Positions 45,895-56,339 of a stretch of DNA of 64,000 nt are shown here, piece by piece (within the stretch, counting starts at the first letter, position 1; the number at the start of each line of letters is the position of its first letter). The position numbers and the translations under genes were made by a program. Below the pieces are notes generated by a model. That model was given only the letters and a program-made list of their open reading frames with translations, made no database searches and was not told the origin of the DNA. The stretch is taken from contig NC_069367.1 in the NCBI RefSeq assembly GCF_021730395.1, positions 15,002,501 to 15,066,500 on the forward strand, read 5' to 3'. This stretch comes from Mercenaria mercenaria. Taxonomy: Eukaryota; Mollusca; Bivalvia; Venerida; Veneridae.

Positions 45895-46209
45895 ACGAGG
45901 CCAAGGATGGAGGATGCTTTTCATCTCCTTGATTGGTCTGAACAAGTGATGATGGTCAGGCTCCGCTCAGGGCACAACAAGCTCAATGCTCACATGTACA
46001 AGAAATACAGACTGGCATCATCGCCAACTTGTTCATGTGGGGAAGAAGATCAGACTGCGGAGCGTATACTTCAGAGATGTAATAGGCATGACCAGGAGCG
46101 AGCTGCGACTTGGTCGATAGATACCTCAATCCACCAGAAACTGTATGGAGGCATTGAGGATCTGCGACAAACCACAAGTTTCATCGAGGCTACTGGTCTG
46201 ACAGTGTAG
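45895..46209 (+). pseudogene. LINE C-terminal region after the LTR
   Basis: MVRLRSGHNKLNAHMYKKY, then TCSCGEEDQTAERILQRC and a terminal frame to 46209. This is the typical end of I-group proteins. In most relatives the cysteine motif has His before the last Leu-rich part; here Arg is seen. The LINE frame before the solo LTR (TIIKAL) and after it (TRPRMEDAFHLLDWSEQ) is the same, which confirms the empty site. Confidence 0.75.
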
Positions 46210-46249
46210 TCGCGAACGACAAGAAGAAGAAGAAGAAACAATACAGATT

Positions 46250-46655
46250 TAGAATTCATTAGGAAAGAGTCTTTAAAAGTTACTTCAAATACGTAGTTTT
46301 AGTGTTGGTTAATTTTCAATATTCCATCAGGCCAAATGGCCCATGAGGACATACAATACGTACCTGTTATACAAAAGTTGGTGTCTGTCATCGAGGCAAT
46401 GATCTGTTATACTAATAATACAGGTGCCCGACAATTCCAAAATCTACTAGCTATAATAATAATTAAGGCTCTTTGGAAAACATTGAGATTCTTCTCCTCT
46501 GACTAGACGTAGGGGTCAGTTTTCAAATTCATTTTTGCAGAAATGTCTGGATGGCACTACATGTGTTAGTTGTGAAACTCGTCATTTCCCTCTTGAAAGA
46601 CGTCGATCGTCATCTGGCGTCAATTTGAACTAGGCCCATATGATAATCCATAACA
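46250..46655. other. Intergenic, no gene seen
   Basis: No coding region or repeat ends that I can support. Confidence 0.4.
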
Positions 46656-46658
46656 GGT

Positions 46659-47095
46659 GTAGTGGTTGTAGGTATATATAGGCCCATTCCAACAGCCTTA
46701 CTGTTGGGTTAACCCATTAGCGACGCGTTTAGAATGTCCGCCTACAGATCACTAGGTCCGGGGTTCGATCCTCGGTAGGGACTGTTGTATTTTACTATAA
46801 TGGCGGCGAGGATGTTTGACGGACTCATGCAACTGGATGAGGCTAGAAAATGATAGGAGGTTCATTTGATGCCGCGGTCTAGAAACTGGTTGGATGTTCT
46901 ATCAATGCCTCGGGCTAGAAACTGACAGGCGGTTCAGATGGTGCTTGATCGTTCAATGTTAGAGGGGAGAGGAGTGTAGTGGTTATAGGTATATAGGCCA
47001 CTTCCAACAGCAATGCTGTTTGGTTAACCTTTTAGAGACGCGGTTAGGCGTGTGTCCGCCTGCTCCGGGGTTCGATTCTCGGTAAAGACTAAGAT
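46659..47095 (+). repeat. Tandem pair of tRNA-like repeat units
   Basis: Two copies, starting GTAGTGGTTGTAGGTATATA (46659) and GTAGTGGTTATAGGTATATA (46976), 317 bp apart in the same orientation. Each carries a B-box-like sequence (GGGGTTCGATCCTCGGTA at 46759-46776; GGGGTTCGATTCTCGGTA near 47070) preceded by a weakly A-box-like TTAGNGACGCG. This suggests a tRNA-derived SINE or a tandem tRNA-related repeat. They are not functional tRNA genes: the stems do not fold properly. Confidence 0.55.
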
Positions 47096-47099
47096 ATTT

Positions 47100-47426
47100 C
47101 GCTACACAGGATTATACAGTGGTACAGATCCATACCCCAAGAATCTTCCTAAAAATGTAACCAAGACTGTGTAACGGGCACCGCCTTCCTAAGCCGGGGT
47201 TTACAGGCCCGGTACAACTGTAAACATTTATATATATATTCTTTTATCAGTTCCAACATACTTGCAAATTTCAGATATAGATTATTTTTGCTGTAAAAAA
47301 AAAGAATGTAGACGACACCGATATTTAATCTGATATCAATTTTTTACGCATTACCAAAGATGGTGGAAAATACGTTTGTGGGGCAAGAAATTTGTCATTT
47401 TTAGCGAAAATACTTCCGTTTAGTCA
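47100..47426. other. Upstream region of the sulfotransferase gene
   Basis: AT-rich, no clear TATA box or CpG cluster. The 5' UTR of the sulfotransferase probably lies in the last part; a further 5' exon cannot be excluded. Confidence 0.35.
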
Positions 47427-47501
47427 ATGGTTTATGTCAGAACTCCATACATACGATTTGTACAGAAGTATTTCTTTGTGACTTGGTCAAAAAGAAAGAA
47501 A

Positions 47502-48004
47502 ATGGGATGGAAAAAGATCATTTCTGTACTGATATTCACATGCTCTTTGGGAGCACTTCTCTTTGTGTACTTGACTCGATCAGATTATATCTCGGTAAAT
47601 GAGAATATCACGGAAGTTCTTCCACATACTGTCATTCCTATATCAAAAGCCCTGAAAGCATATAAGAATGGAATGTTGCCATATAATGATTTTGAGGAGT
47701 CGGACATAGCTCATTCGTATAAAGTGAAACTAGACGAAGAAGATGTGATAGTGTTTTTACATGTTCAGAAGACTGGAGGTACATCGTTCGGTCGACATCT
47801 AGTCAAAAATATGGATCTTGAATCTCCATGCAAATGTTACAGGAAGAAAAAGCGCTGTGATTGTTATACAAAGAAAAAGACTATATGGTTATTCAGCCGT
47901 TACTCTACTGGTTGGATGTGTGGTCTTCATGCAGATTGGACAGAACTTACAACTTGTGTTGAAGCAGCAATGAATAAAAAAGAAAAGCTAATTAGACCAA
48001 GAAG
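47502..48004 (+). CDS. HS6ST: Exon 1 of the heparan sulfate 6-O-sulfotransferase
   Basis: Encodes the membrane anchor, stem, PAPS 5' loop and catalytic His region (residues 1-167 plus two bases of codon 168). The open frame runs 60 bp into the intron with unrelated residues, so the donor is placed at 48005 by homology. Confidence 0.9.
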
Positions 48005-51000
48005 GTACATATTTATCAAGCTGGTCACATTGTCTGACTGGGGTATATATCCATCTGAGCTTTAGTTGCCAGATCAGAAGTTTTCTTGGTTGTCAGACTA
48101 TTCCCCCCCAAGATGATTCCCCCTCAAGACAATTCCCCCCCAAGACAATTCACTCACGGACAATTCCCCCCACAATGTTATGTAAGGGTGACAGTTCCCC
48201 CTCTCCATATTATAATATGTTTAAAGGGTTGTAAAGTTTATTTAATATGGAAAAATTCTATACTCCAATACTGTATATTTAAAAGTAAATAGAAAAACTT
48301 ATATTTGATGCATTAATTTGGTACCCAAAATAAGGAATTTTTTTATGTGAAGTAGTAGCATTTTGGATAAGTAGCCATGGCTGAGAACTTAATTATTTTT
48401 AAAGCAATTTATTTATTTGTTAACGGTATCTATAATGGAACCTCTATGCAAAGATGTATGTAAAAAAAAAAGAAAATATTTACATTTAATAAGGTAATCT
48501 GATCGTCAAAATAGCATATAGTTTCCCGATGTTGGACAATAAAACTATCTTAATCATATAAATTTTGGGAAAACTAAAAAGATTACAGTTATGTTAATAA
48601 AAGCCAATAATACCACTTTAAACATTAATATGAAAAACTTGATCAAAAACGAAGCTGCAAACATGAATTAAAAAAACGATGAAATATCAATACAATTTTA
48701 CAAGTTGAAACGTCCTTGGAATTCATCATGAAATTTATTAAGGATGTTACATGTGTCGGTTTGCTTTCATTCCAGAAAGCATGGAGTAATAGTATTTTCT
48801 CTGGATAAAAAGTACTATATCCTTACAATACAGGTTTTGATAAATTTCTTACAAGAAGAAGTTGATTGGCATTATCTAATTTTGCTTTATCACAATTTCC
48901 AACAAGTGCTTCATCAAAAGTATCACACAAAGTAATACTGATAATTGTCATTATACATGGACAAACTGTTATATTGTTTATAAATATCATAATCACAATT
49001 AAAATGTAACAACAACAGTATCATAATTGATTGATCAATGTCAGCTTTGATTACTGTTTTACAGCTGGTAATTCAATCAAGAGGTGTGAAAGATTGACTG
49101 GTTACCGTTTTGATTAAATTTGTTTATTGCAATAATGTCATTACGCGATTCTGGTAATCAGCACCTTTCAATCGAGTTGAGAAGTCAAAGGAACAATGAT
49201 TTGTTTGTATGTATCCCTTAATTATTATACATTTTAATTTTTAGGGTTTTTTTCTGGAATAAATATCCCAAAAAGGTTTGAGATTTATTTTATACAAGTA
49301 CTATTTCCTGTTTCATGTGTAAATAATCCTTCTATAAGATGGAAGTATTTATCATATTCTACATATATATAAAATCAAATAAAGCAGATGCAGTTGTCCT
49401 GTGAGTTATAATTGTCCGTAAGTACTGACCTGGCACTCATTAATCTTTGCCAATATTTTCTGGCGTTTTCATATTTTATGCGATACATTTTTGTGTATTT
49501 GTGTCCTGAAAATATCTACATTAGTTAAAATAATGGATACAGTTAACCAATGGCACAGTTAACATAATTATTTAAAAATCTCTTTTTGAGTCTTTTGGCT
49601 GAATTTTGTTCTTTAATAAGTGCATCAGTTATCGATATTATACTCTATGATTATAATTATTTTCAAGACACCTCTTTCCATTCACATTCATTAGATGTAG
49701 ATAATTATAGATATTGAAAAATCCGCAGGGGATTTTGTCCTACACTCAATATACAGATATTAGAAAGAAGAACCTTGGTAATACACAATGGCCCACTATT
49801 CAGAAAAATAATAATAATTCAATGTCTTCGAAAAATGCTAAGCTGCTTCTTAAGATAGCTAGGTTTATTAAAGAAGCCACACAATATAGTCAATACACTT
49901 AAAAATGATACTACATTATATACCGTGCCGCTAAGATCTAAGGAATTAATGTAGAAAATTAAGAAAAATAATTGTCCTGTTTTTTTCATGGAAGAGGTAA
50001 TTAAGTATTAAGATTTATCACACCGCTAATATGTAAGGAATTAATTGCATAAATTGTTTTTACTCAAAAATTGATATTTCAAACAAAATAAGAAGTGAAG
50101 TTTAACTTACATAAAATCTTTTATAATACTCATAATGGATACTCCTAACCAACCACTAAATTTCAAATTTCCAAAACGCACTTTTGGAATAAAAAATCCT
50201 GAACAGCGCTCATTCAGTGTTCAGTGCTTGGGTTCTCTATGATGAGGTACGTATTCTCTGATTTCACATGTTTTCATCATGAAAAACTTTTTAAATCATT
50301 TCTTAAATTTGTAACATTATGTAAATGGTAAGAAAATACTGGAGTCAATACCCCTAAAATGTACCAGAACAAAAATTTTCCGGGGAACCTCCCTATACCT
50401 CCATTATGGGAGGAGGTATCTCCCTCCAGTACCTACCCCACCTTTCGCGGCCCCAATATCAAACACCTTCCGACGCCTGTCCTAAGAATATTTTCACAAT
50501 GTCTAACTAAAAAATATAGATAATAGAATAAAGGACATAAATATAATTATCCAATGAACTGTTAGTTACCAGGTCAAAGAATAATAATTTTTTCATGTAG
50601 AATAATAAAAAGCTCACCTTAGAACAAAATTAGTAAAAAAAAAGATATTTTTATATCAGTATAAAGAAAAAATAATATAAATAAAATAAGGTGACAATTC
50701 CCCCCCAGTTTGGGGGGGAATCGTCAGGGGGGGAATTGTCAGAGGGGGAATAGTCTTGGGGGGGAACTGTCTGGAATTCAGTTTTCTTGTAGAAATACAT
50801 TTATATAAGGCAGTGGCTAGGATTACGGTACCATAATCCTAGCCTCCGAGTCTAGGATTACGGAAGTTCCATATTTCTAGACAACCCTACGAGGATAGGC
50901 TAGGATTACGGAAGTATTTGAGGCATCAAATATAGTTTAGGACATGTATAAATGATGTTGTTAACATACTTTTTTCACTTAAAATAGCGATTTTCACGCC

Positions 51001-54000
51001 TGTCATACTATTTTGTTTTATCGATCCGTTATTTTGGGTTATGATATATTAATGGTGGCGACTACAGGCCCATTTTTTACAATTTCCATAAAAAATGTTG
51101 TTTTTTCTTCTTCTTTTTTAAAAAAATAGTGTTGTAATTAAAAATTGTGTTTTGTTAAGAGTATGTTATTATTTCATATTAATGATTTTGCATTTTTTCC
51201 TTTCATTTTCATTGTTTCTTTTCTATTTTTTCTTTTCTCTTTTTTATTTATTTTTTCTTTCTTTTCTTCTTTTTTTATTGATTTATTTCCTTCTTTTTTG
51301 GGGTCTCTCTTTTTTTTTTAACATTTGACATGTTTGACTACAGATTTGTAACAGCTGTTACTCTGTTTATAGTTTATACACCCGGTAGCGAGTGCCGCCA
51401 TTTATGTATTGTTAACCCTAAATGGCAGATCATTAACACGATACGACAGGCATGAAAAAATCGCTATTTCAAGTGAAAAAAGGTATGTCCTAACATATAT
51501 TTGATGCCTTGTGTCTGGGCCTTTCAAACTAAAGATGGTTAAAAAAAGCAGTCACCGGAAAATAATCCAGTTTTGCTTGACATAAAAGCCGGTTTTATGG
51601 GTTTTTAAGGTAATTCTCCCTAAGCCTACAACAACATTGTCATTAAATTACAGTTACACTTCCAACAGATTTTTATGCTCCTCTCGCACACCCCAACATT
51701 CTTGGGGGGTTGCTATGTTATTGTCACTTTGTTTGTCCTTCCAGATTTCATGTTGAGTCTGTGACGCCATTCATGGACTAATTTAAGATAAACTGATCAG
51801 CATGACATGACTATGTGTTGTATGCAAGAACTTAAATTTCCCCCTCTTACTGTTAGAGTTATCTCCCTTTATTGAATGTGTTCAGATTTCATTTCCAGTC
51901 TGTAACTTTGTCATTCATAGATGGATTTCAAGTACACCAATGATGAGCATAAACCATCACTATCATCCTTACTTTGTTTATCTGAAATTATCTCCCTTTA
52001 TCAAATTTTCCTGTCTAGGGCATAACTCTTAACTACTATACAAAATTTATGCAGACTGCTTACTTACTGTATTAGAGGAAAGTAAGGAAGTGCAGTGTGA
52101 AGCCTTTAATACTTAATTTTTCAGTTGCCTACCTGTATTGATATTTTTATACAGGGTATAAGTCTGAAAGTATTGAATGCATGGTTTTGTGCCTGGTTTG
52201 TAACTCTGTCATTCATAGATGTTGTGAAGGGTGCAAGAACCATAACTCTTCCCTCCTTACTGTTAATGTATGCAAATTACATACAATGAACAATGTTGGC
52301 AAAAAGCCGGTCAATATGAGTATTGACCGGGCCGGCGGTCAATACTGGTTAAAACTGGTCAATACTGGTCGATTCAATACATTGGTCACTCTTGGGTGGT
52401 CAATACTGGTTTATTCAACACTTTTACATAATGCACATTAAAGATTAGAACAGACTGTAAGAGTAATGTAAAAATATTAAAGCAATTTGAATAATACAGA
52501 ATTTTGTTTATTAAAAAGTATAGTGGTCAATGCTGGTCGATTCAGTTTTGGTCCTTGGCAGTGTATCCTGGTCAGGCTCAGTTCTGGACAATATACTTAG
52601 ACTGGTCAGTGGTCAATACTAGTTTATTCAATACTATCTTCAATTTATCAGTTATCTAATTCAATTTATCTTCTTATAGTAGCCTTTATTTTGAATTAAT
52701 TAAAAAAAATATTACTATAAAATACACTCATTGAAATGGACAGTACTGGTCAATTCAAATTTTAGTCCTACACAGTATCCTTGATCAACACATATAGTGG
52801 TCAATACTGGTCATTTAAATACTTTGATTGCATAACTTATTTTTTTTAGATAAAGTTACCATGTTCAAGCATCCATTTATACAGTGGGATAATTGATCAT
52901 GACAGCTAATTAGTGACTAGATAGACAGGCCAGCAATATATAATCTTTTGTATATTGTAAGACAGGGTGTCAATTAGGCAATGTGACAATTGCTATCAAA
53001 ACACAATTAAACCATTTCCATGAAAAGGTCCAGTTGTTCACAGCAATTTTCATTGAATTATATTCCAGTAAAAATAATTAGATTTAACACTTGTGAATCA
53101 AACACTTAACTGCTACAGTTTATGAAATACTTTCTACAAATAAAGTTCAGTTAAATTAGCAGTTTAATGACCAGTATCAACCAGTACTGACAAATCAACC
53201 ACTTTAACTAATTTGGGAGTATTGATTTAGTTGTTTAATTAAACTAAATATAATGCATGCAAACACCTTCATTAAGTCCCAAATGCTCTTAACAGTCATT
53301 ATTTAAATTGTTCATAAACTCTGCAAAATATCTTAACAGTCAGTATGATTAAATAACCAGTATTGACCAATCGACCAGTATTGACCTGTATTGACCACTT
53401 CAGGGAGTATTGACCGGGGCGGTTTTAACCGCCCAACATTGACAATGAAAGGGTACATTTAAGAGGAAGTGCACTTAGTGGCTGTGCAGTGTACAAGGAC
53501 CATAACTCTACCATACTTATTTTTGTAAGTTGTCTCCCTTTATTGAGGTTTGTTTGACACGGGTATAGCTGTAAAATGAATGAATATATATATATATCAC
53601 TCGATTTGGAGCGAACCAGTTTCCTTATAACTTCAGCTTTTAATATTACAGAAATTTGAGATATTGTAGATCTGCGTCATTTGTGTAGTTTTCATTATGG
53701 GTTTAAAAATTTTCACAAGCAGTATGAATACTATGAATGAAACTGAACTAGTATCTGTTGTTATGAAAAAACTTTAGCCTGATATATGTATCAGTTAACA
53801 TTTCCATTCAGTTTGATTCAAATGAAGCAGTGATTTCAAAAGCAGTTTCTAGATTCTTTCAAACAAGAGTTGCATTGATAATAGATTTGATATGTTTATA
53901 TTGTACTTTCCATTTTTTGCAGGTATTACTATATAACCATTTTAAGAGATCCAGTGAAAAGATATTTGAGTGAATGGAAACATGTACAACGTGGTGCCAC

Positions 54001-54598
54001 TTGGAAGACAGCTCGTCTTTTTTGCAATGGGCGTAGTCCGACTTTGGATGAAATTGCGCCATGTTACAATGGCAGTGATTGGACAGGTGTAACGCTAGAT
54101 GAATTCCTTAATTGTAAAGACAATCTTGCCAGGAATCGCCAGACTCGAATGCTGGCTAACCTAACGAAAGTTAATTGTTACAACACTAGTGCAATGGATA
54201 GTGAACGTCGGGACCAAATTTTGTTAGATAGTGCTAAAGAGAACTTACTAAATATGGCATATTTTGGTCTGACTGAATTTCAAAAGTACACTCAGCAGTT
54301 GTTTGAAGTCACTTTTAAATTAAAATTTAATACAGAATTTTCACAGCTTCCAGTTACACATAGTGATAGAACGAAAATTACTGATGAGCAGAAAGCCAAA
54401 ATTTTAGAACAGAATAAATTAGATATTGATTTATACCAGTATGCCAAAGATCTGTTTTTACAGCGAGTTAGAAACATGAAAAAATCTCAGGGTGATGAAA
54501 CTGAGGTTGGAGACTATGTAGACAATATTAAAGATAGGTTTGATGACTCTGTAGACATTGAAGATGAAGACGAAGATGATGATGGTGGTTATATTTAG
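47502..54598 (+). CDS. HS6ST: Heparan sulfate 6-O-sulfotransferase, two coding exons
   Basis: Exons 47502-48004 and 53923-54598 join in phase (AAGAAG/GTACAT donor, TTTTTTGCAG acceptor, split codon Arg168) to give 392 residues, close to vertebrate HS6STs. It is a Golgi type II membrane enzyme that transfers sulfate from PAPS to the 6-O position of glucosamine in heparan sulfate, tuning growth-factor binding. Seen: short cytosolic MGWKK, membrane helix 6-24, PAPS 5'-phosphosulfate loop HVQKTGGTSFGRHL (87-100), LFSRYSTGWMCGLHADWTEL with His143 matching the catalytic-base His of the family, and the 3'-phosphate motif ITILRDPVKRYLSEW (172-186). N-glycosylation sequons include N35. An in-frame ATG at 47427 would add 25 residues; 47502 is preferred for its Kozak context and tail length. 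The acidic C terminus (EDEDEDDDGG) is unusual. Confidence 0.93.
48089..50779. mobile_element. Intronic element with CCCCC-rich ends and 10-bp flanking repeat
   Basis: AGTTTTCTTG occurs directly on both sides (48079-48088 and 50780-50789), a probable 10-bp target duplication. The left end GTTGTCAGACTATTCCCCCC and the complement of the right end, GAATTCCAGACAGTTCCCCC, are imperfect inverted repeats. Inside each end are reiterated GACAATTCCCCCCC-like units (48100-48215; 50690-50775) in inverted orientation. No transposase is seen in 2.7 kb, so it is non-autonomous. A 9-11 bp duplication fits Mutator-like elements, but the class is uncertain. Confidence 0.55.
50815..50844. repeat. Near-perfect palindrome
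   Basis: Arms GGCTAGGATTA and TAATCCTAGCC (11 of 11) surround CGGTACCA. CTAGGATTACGG is repeated at about 50862 and 50910, so the palindrome is part of a short cluster. Confidence 0.6.
50931..51510. mobile_element. MITE with about 70-bp inverted ends, in the intron
   Basis: AGGCATCAAATATAGTTTAG at the left faces (complement) AGGCATCAAATATATGTTAG at the right. The pairing continues through CACTTAAAATAGCGATTTTC and CACTTGAAATAGCGATTTTT to GCCTGTC. The total is 580 bp and non-coding, with a long T/C-rich interior. The target duplication is unclear. Confidence 0.7.
51640..53580. repeat. Mosaic CCCTTTATTGA repeat, interrupted by the hAT-like element
   Basis: TTATCTCCCTTTATTGAATG-like wording recurs at about 51858, 51985 and (TTGTCTCCCTTTATTGAGG) 53527, and ACCATAACTCT-like wording occurs at 52238 and 53500. 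This high-copy bivalve repeat type was split by the insertion at 52291-53441. No coding. Confidence 0.5.
52291..53441. mobile_element. hAT-like non-autonomous element with 8-bp target duplication
   Basis: Flanked by ACAATGAA at 52283-52290 and 53442-53449. It begins CAATGTTGGC and ends with the complement of CAATGTTGGG. An 8-bp duplication with short inverted ends is the hallmark of hAT transposons. GGTCAATACTGGT-like motifs are repeated at least seven times in the left half and four or more times, inverted, near the right end, consistent with subterminal transposase-binding arrays. At 1151 bp with no recognisable frame it is a deletion derivative or MITE-like member. Confidence 0.72.
53923..54598 (+). 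CDS. HS6ST: Exon 2 of the heparan sulfate 6-O-sulfotransferase
   Basis: Encodes residues 169-392 from YYYITILRDP to the stop TAG. Conserved blocks include HVQRGATWKTA, GVTLDEFLNC, NRQTRMLANL and FGLTEFQKYTQQLFE. The acidic tail follows. No further coding exon is needed. Confidence 0.92.
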
Positions 54599-54599
54599 A

Positions 54600-55150
54600 A
54601 AAAAAAAGGTAGTTTAGCAGAACTTAAAAGCTCTATGTTCTTAGACAATAAGTCGAATAAAAGTTGAATTGGTTCAGTATACACACTTCCAGTGGCAGTC
54701 ACAAACAACTTTAAATCTTACAAAGTAATCAATGAAAAACAAAATGATATCGAAAAGAAACAAAACTTTGATATCTCGATAACATGATAAGATTGTAATT
54801 TTTTAAAACTTGTTTTAGGTTTTCTTATCTTACCATTATAAGTACATTTGTGTACAGAACAGAGAAATATTGAATAATAAGACAGCTGAAATTAGCAGAG
54901 ATGTCATAGTTAAGTGGAAATTTAAGCTTTGGTCACATTACTTGTGTCAGGCTGTGATCAAGTTTGGCTGGACCCTGTGTTATATGTCAGAAGTATAATC
55001 TGTAAAGGTGATTGTCTAAAGTTTAGACTCTAAACATATGGTATTTACATCAATAAGTCTGTTTTCATGTGCATGTCTTCTTGAAAAGTATTATCTTGAG
55101 ACCAGGATGGTAGCAAGTATTTTTACTTAACTTAAAGTCTTTAGTTGGAA
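54600..55150. other. HS6ST: 3' flank of the sulfotransferase gene
   Basis: Probably the 3' UTR: AATAAA occurs at 54656-54661, about 60 nt after the stop. No other gene or repeat end is recognised. Confidence 0.45.
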
Positions 55151-55154
55151 TTAA

Positions 55155-55578
55155 AGGCATTGACCTCCAGATTTTGGCTGAAAAGTGATCTTCTTTAAAG
55201 TTGAAATTTTGTCATATTATGAATATTAGAATATGAGTTTTTATGTACAAACTCTTGAAAGTGCCAACTCAAGAAAAAAACCATCCCTTGTCAGTAATCG
55301 AACCCGGGTCGCCACAGCAATAAGAATTTGCCCATGGTCTTGACCAATATATCACAGAGTTTAAAGCTTAATAATTAATGCAGTTTACCTTCAGTACCCT
55401 GTTACAAACACTTTTCAATATTGAATGGAAAAATTAGTAAAAACAACTAATTCTTGTGTGTTTCCATGACTTATGATCTGTACATAACTAAGTTTCACAT
55501 CTTAAGAAATTTAGCATTAATTTTCTGATTTCTAAACAATTTATTGTTTTTTGTTGTACGATCTGGAGGTCAGTGCCT
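55155..55578. mobile_element. TTAA-flanked MITE
   Basis: Starts AGGCATTGACCTCCAGAT and ends with the complement of AGGCACTGACCTCCAGAT, flanked by TTAA at 55151-55154 and 55579-55582. It is 424 bp and non-coding. TTAA targets with a 5' AGG fit Kolobok better than piggyBac. A tRNA B-box-like GGGTTCGATTAC (minus strand, near 55297-55310) suggests a SINE scrap inside. Confidence 0.7.
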
Positions 55579-55584
55579 TTAAAG

Positions 55585-56330
55585 GGTATAAGAATTAAAG
55601 TGTTACAGGATAATTTGTTTAGAACAGGGTAAAATTTCAGCTTATAGCGATATTACATGATGTTTGTGATATATTGTTTTTAAATTCAACTTGATTTTGC
55701 AGACAGCACAAATTCTAAGTAAAAACAGCTTTAAGATTGTAAGAAAACATTTTGTTTTAGAGAGAAAACCTTTTCATCTGGGCCAGGGACATAAATAGTT
55801 ATACAAATTATTATGTATACATTATTCCTGTCCAGGCATTAGCTTTAAAAAAAAATTTTTTTCCTGTAAAAAACTTCAAAATGTTGCTTGCCTTCTATTC
55901 TACACATAAGTGACATATATATATATATATTTATATGTAGGGAAGTTGTAATTATGCTGACTGCTGGTATTAATATTTACATGCTGTCATTTTGATCCTC
56001 AAGACTGAAGATATAGAAACATTGCTTCAGTAAGATCGAATCCTTGACATTCTTGAAAGTGATGAAGCTTTACTGGAAATTAACCATTTTTGTTTTGACT
56101 GTATGAAGTATATATGGAGAATGATCCTACTCCCTGTTATGTCAGCTTCCATGTCTACATCCACAGCATGGTTTTGATGCACCTTCAATGTACCTCTGTC
56201 TTTACTCTTTAATAGTTGACATAGAAATTGACTTTGTCTGTCCTTCGTTTTAAAGCAGTCGCAAATTTCATATTTTTGGACAGTATCTTTTCAGCTGTTC
56301 TTCACTATAGAAATTACACAGATATTTTTA
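55585..56330. other. Intergenic, no gene seen
   Basis: AT-rich, with a TA microsatellite at about 55915-55935. Nothing else supported. Confidence 0.4.
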
Positions 56331-56339
56331 GGTCGACTT

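Larger units (their letters stand above)
40544..46237 (+). mobile_element. Full-length but broken I/jockey-group LINE with RNase H
   Basis: Flanked by an 11-bp target duplication ACAATACAGAT (40533-40543 and 46238-46248) and ending in an AAG repeat (CGAACGACAAGAAGAAGAAG). Less the nested LTR it is about 4.27 kb. It encodes, in order, an APE-type endonuclease, a reverse transcriptase, an RNase H domain and a C-terminal cysteine motif (CSCGEEDQTAERILQRC), a layout of the I/Nimb kind. The first 578 bp have no recognisable frame. The coding part is broken by several frame changes and stops, for example between endonuclease and RT near 42120, after RYRPI near 42710, after the YADDLVL motif and in the RNase H HCGLAGNE motif. 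It is inactive. Confidence 0.85.

Noticed and set aside
47427-47501. Upstream ATG extending the sulfotransferase by 25 residues
   Set aside because: It would place a long, partly hydrophobic tail before the membrane helix. The ATG at 47502 has the better context and gives the usual short cytosolic tail, though the longer form cannot be excluded.
48005-48065. Continuation of sulfotransferase exon 1 to the stop at 48065
   Set aside because: Residues after RPRR do not resemble the family, while splicing from the GT at 48005 to 53923 restores the conserved YYYITILRDP block in phase.
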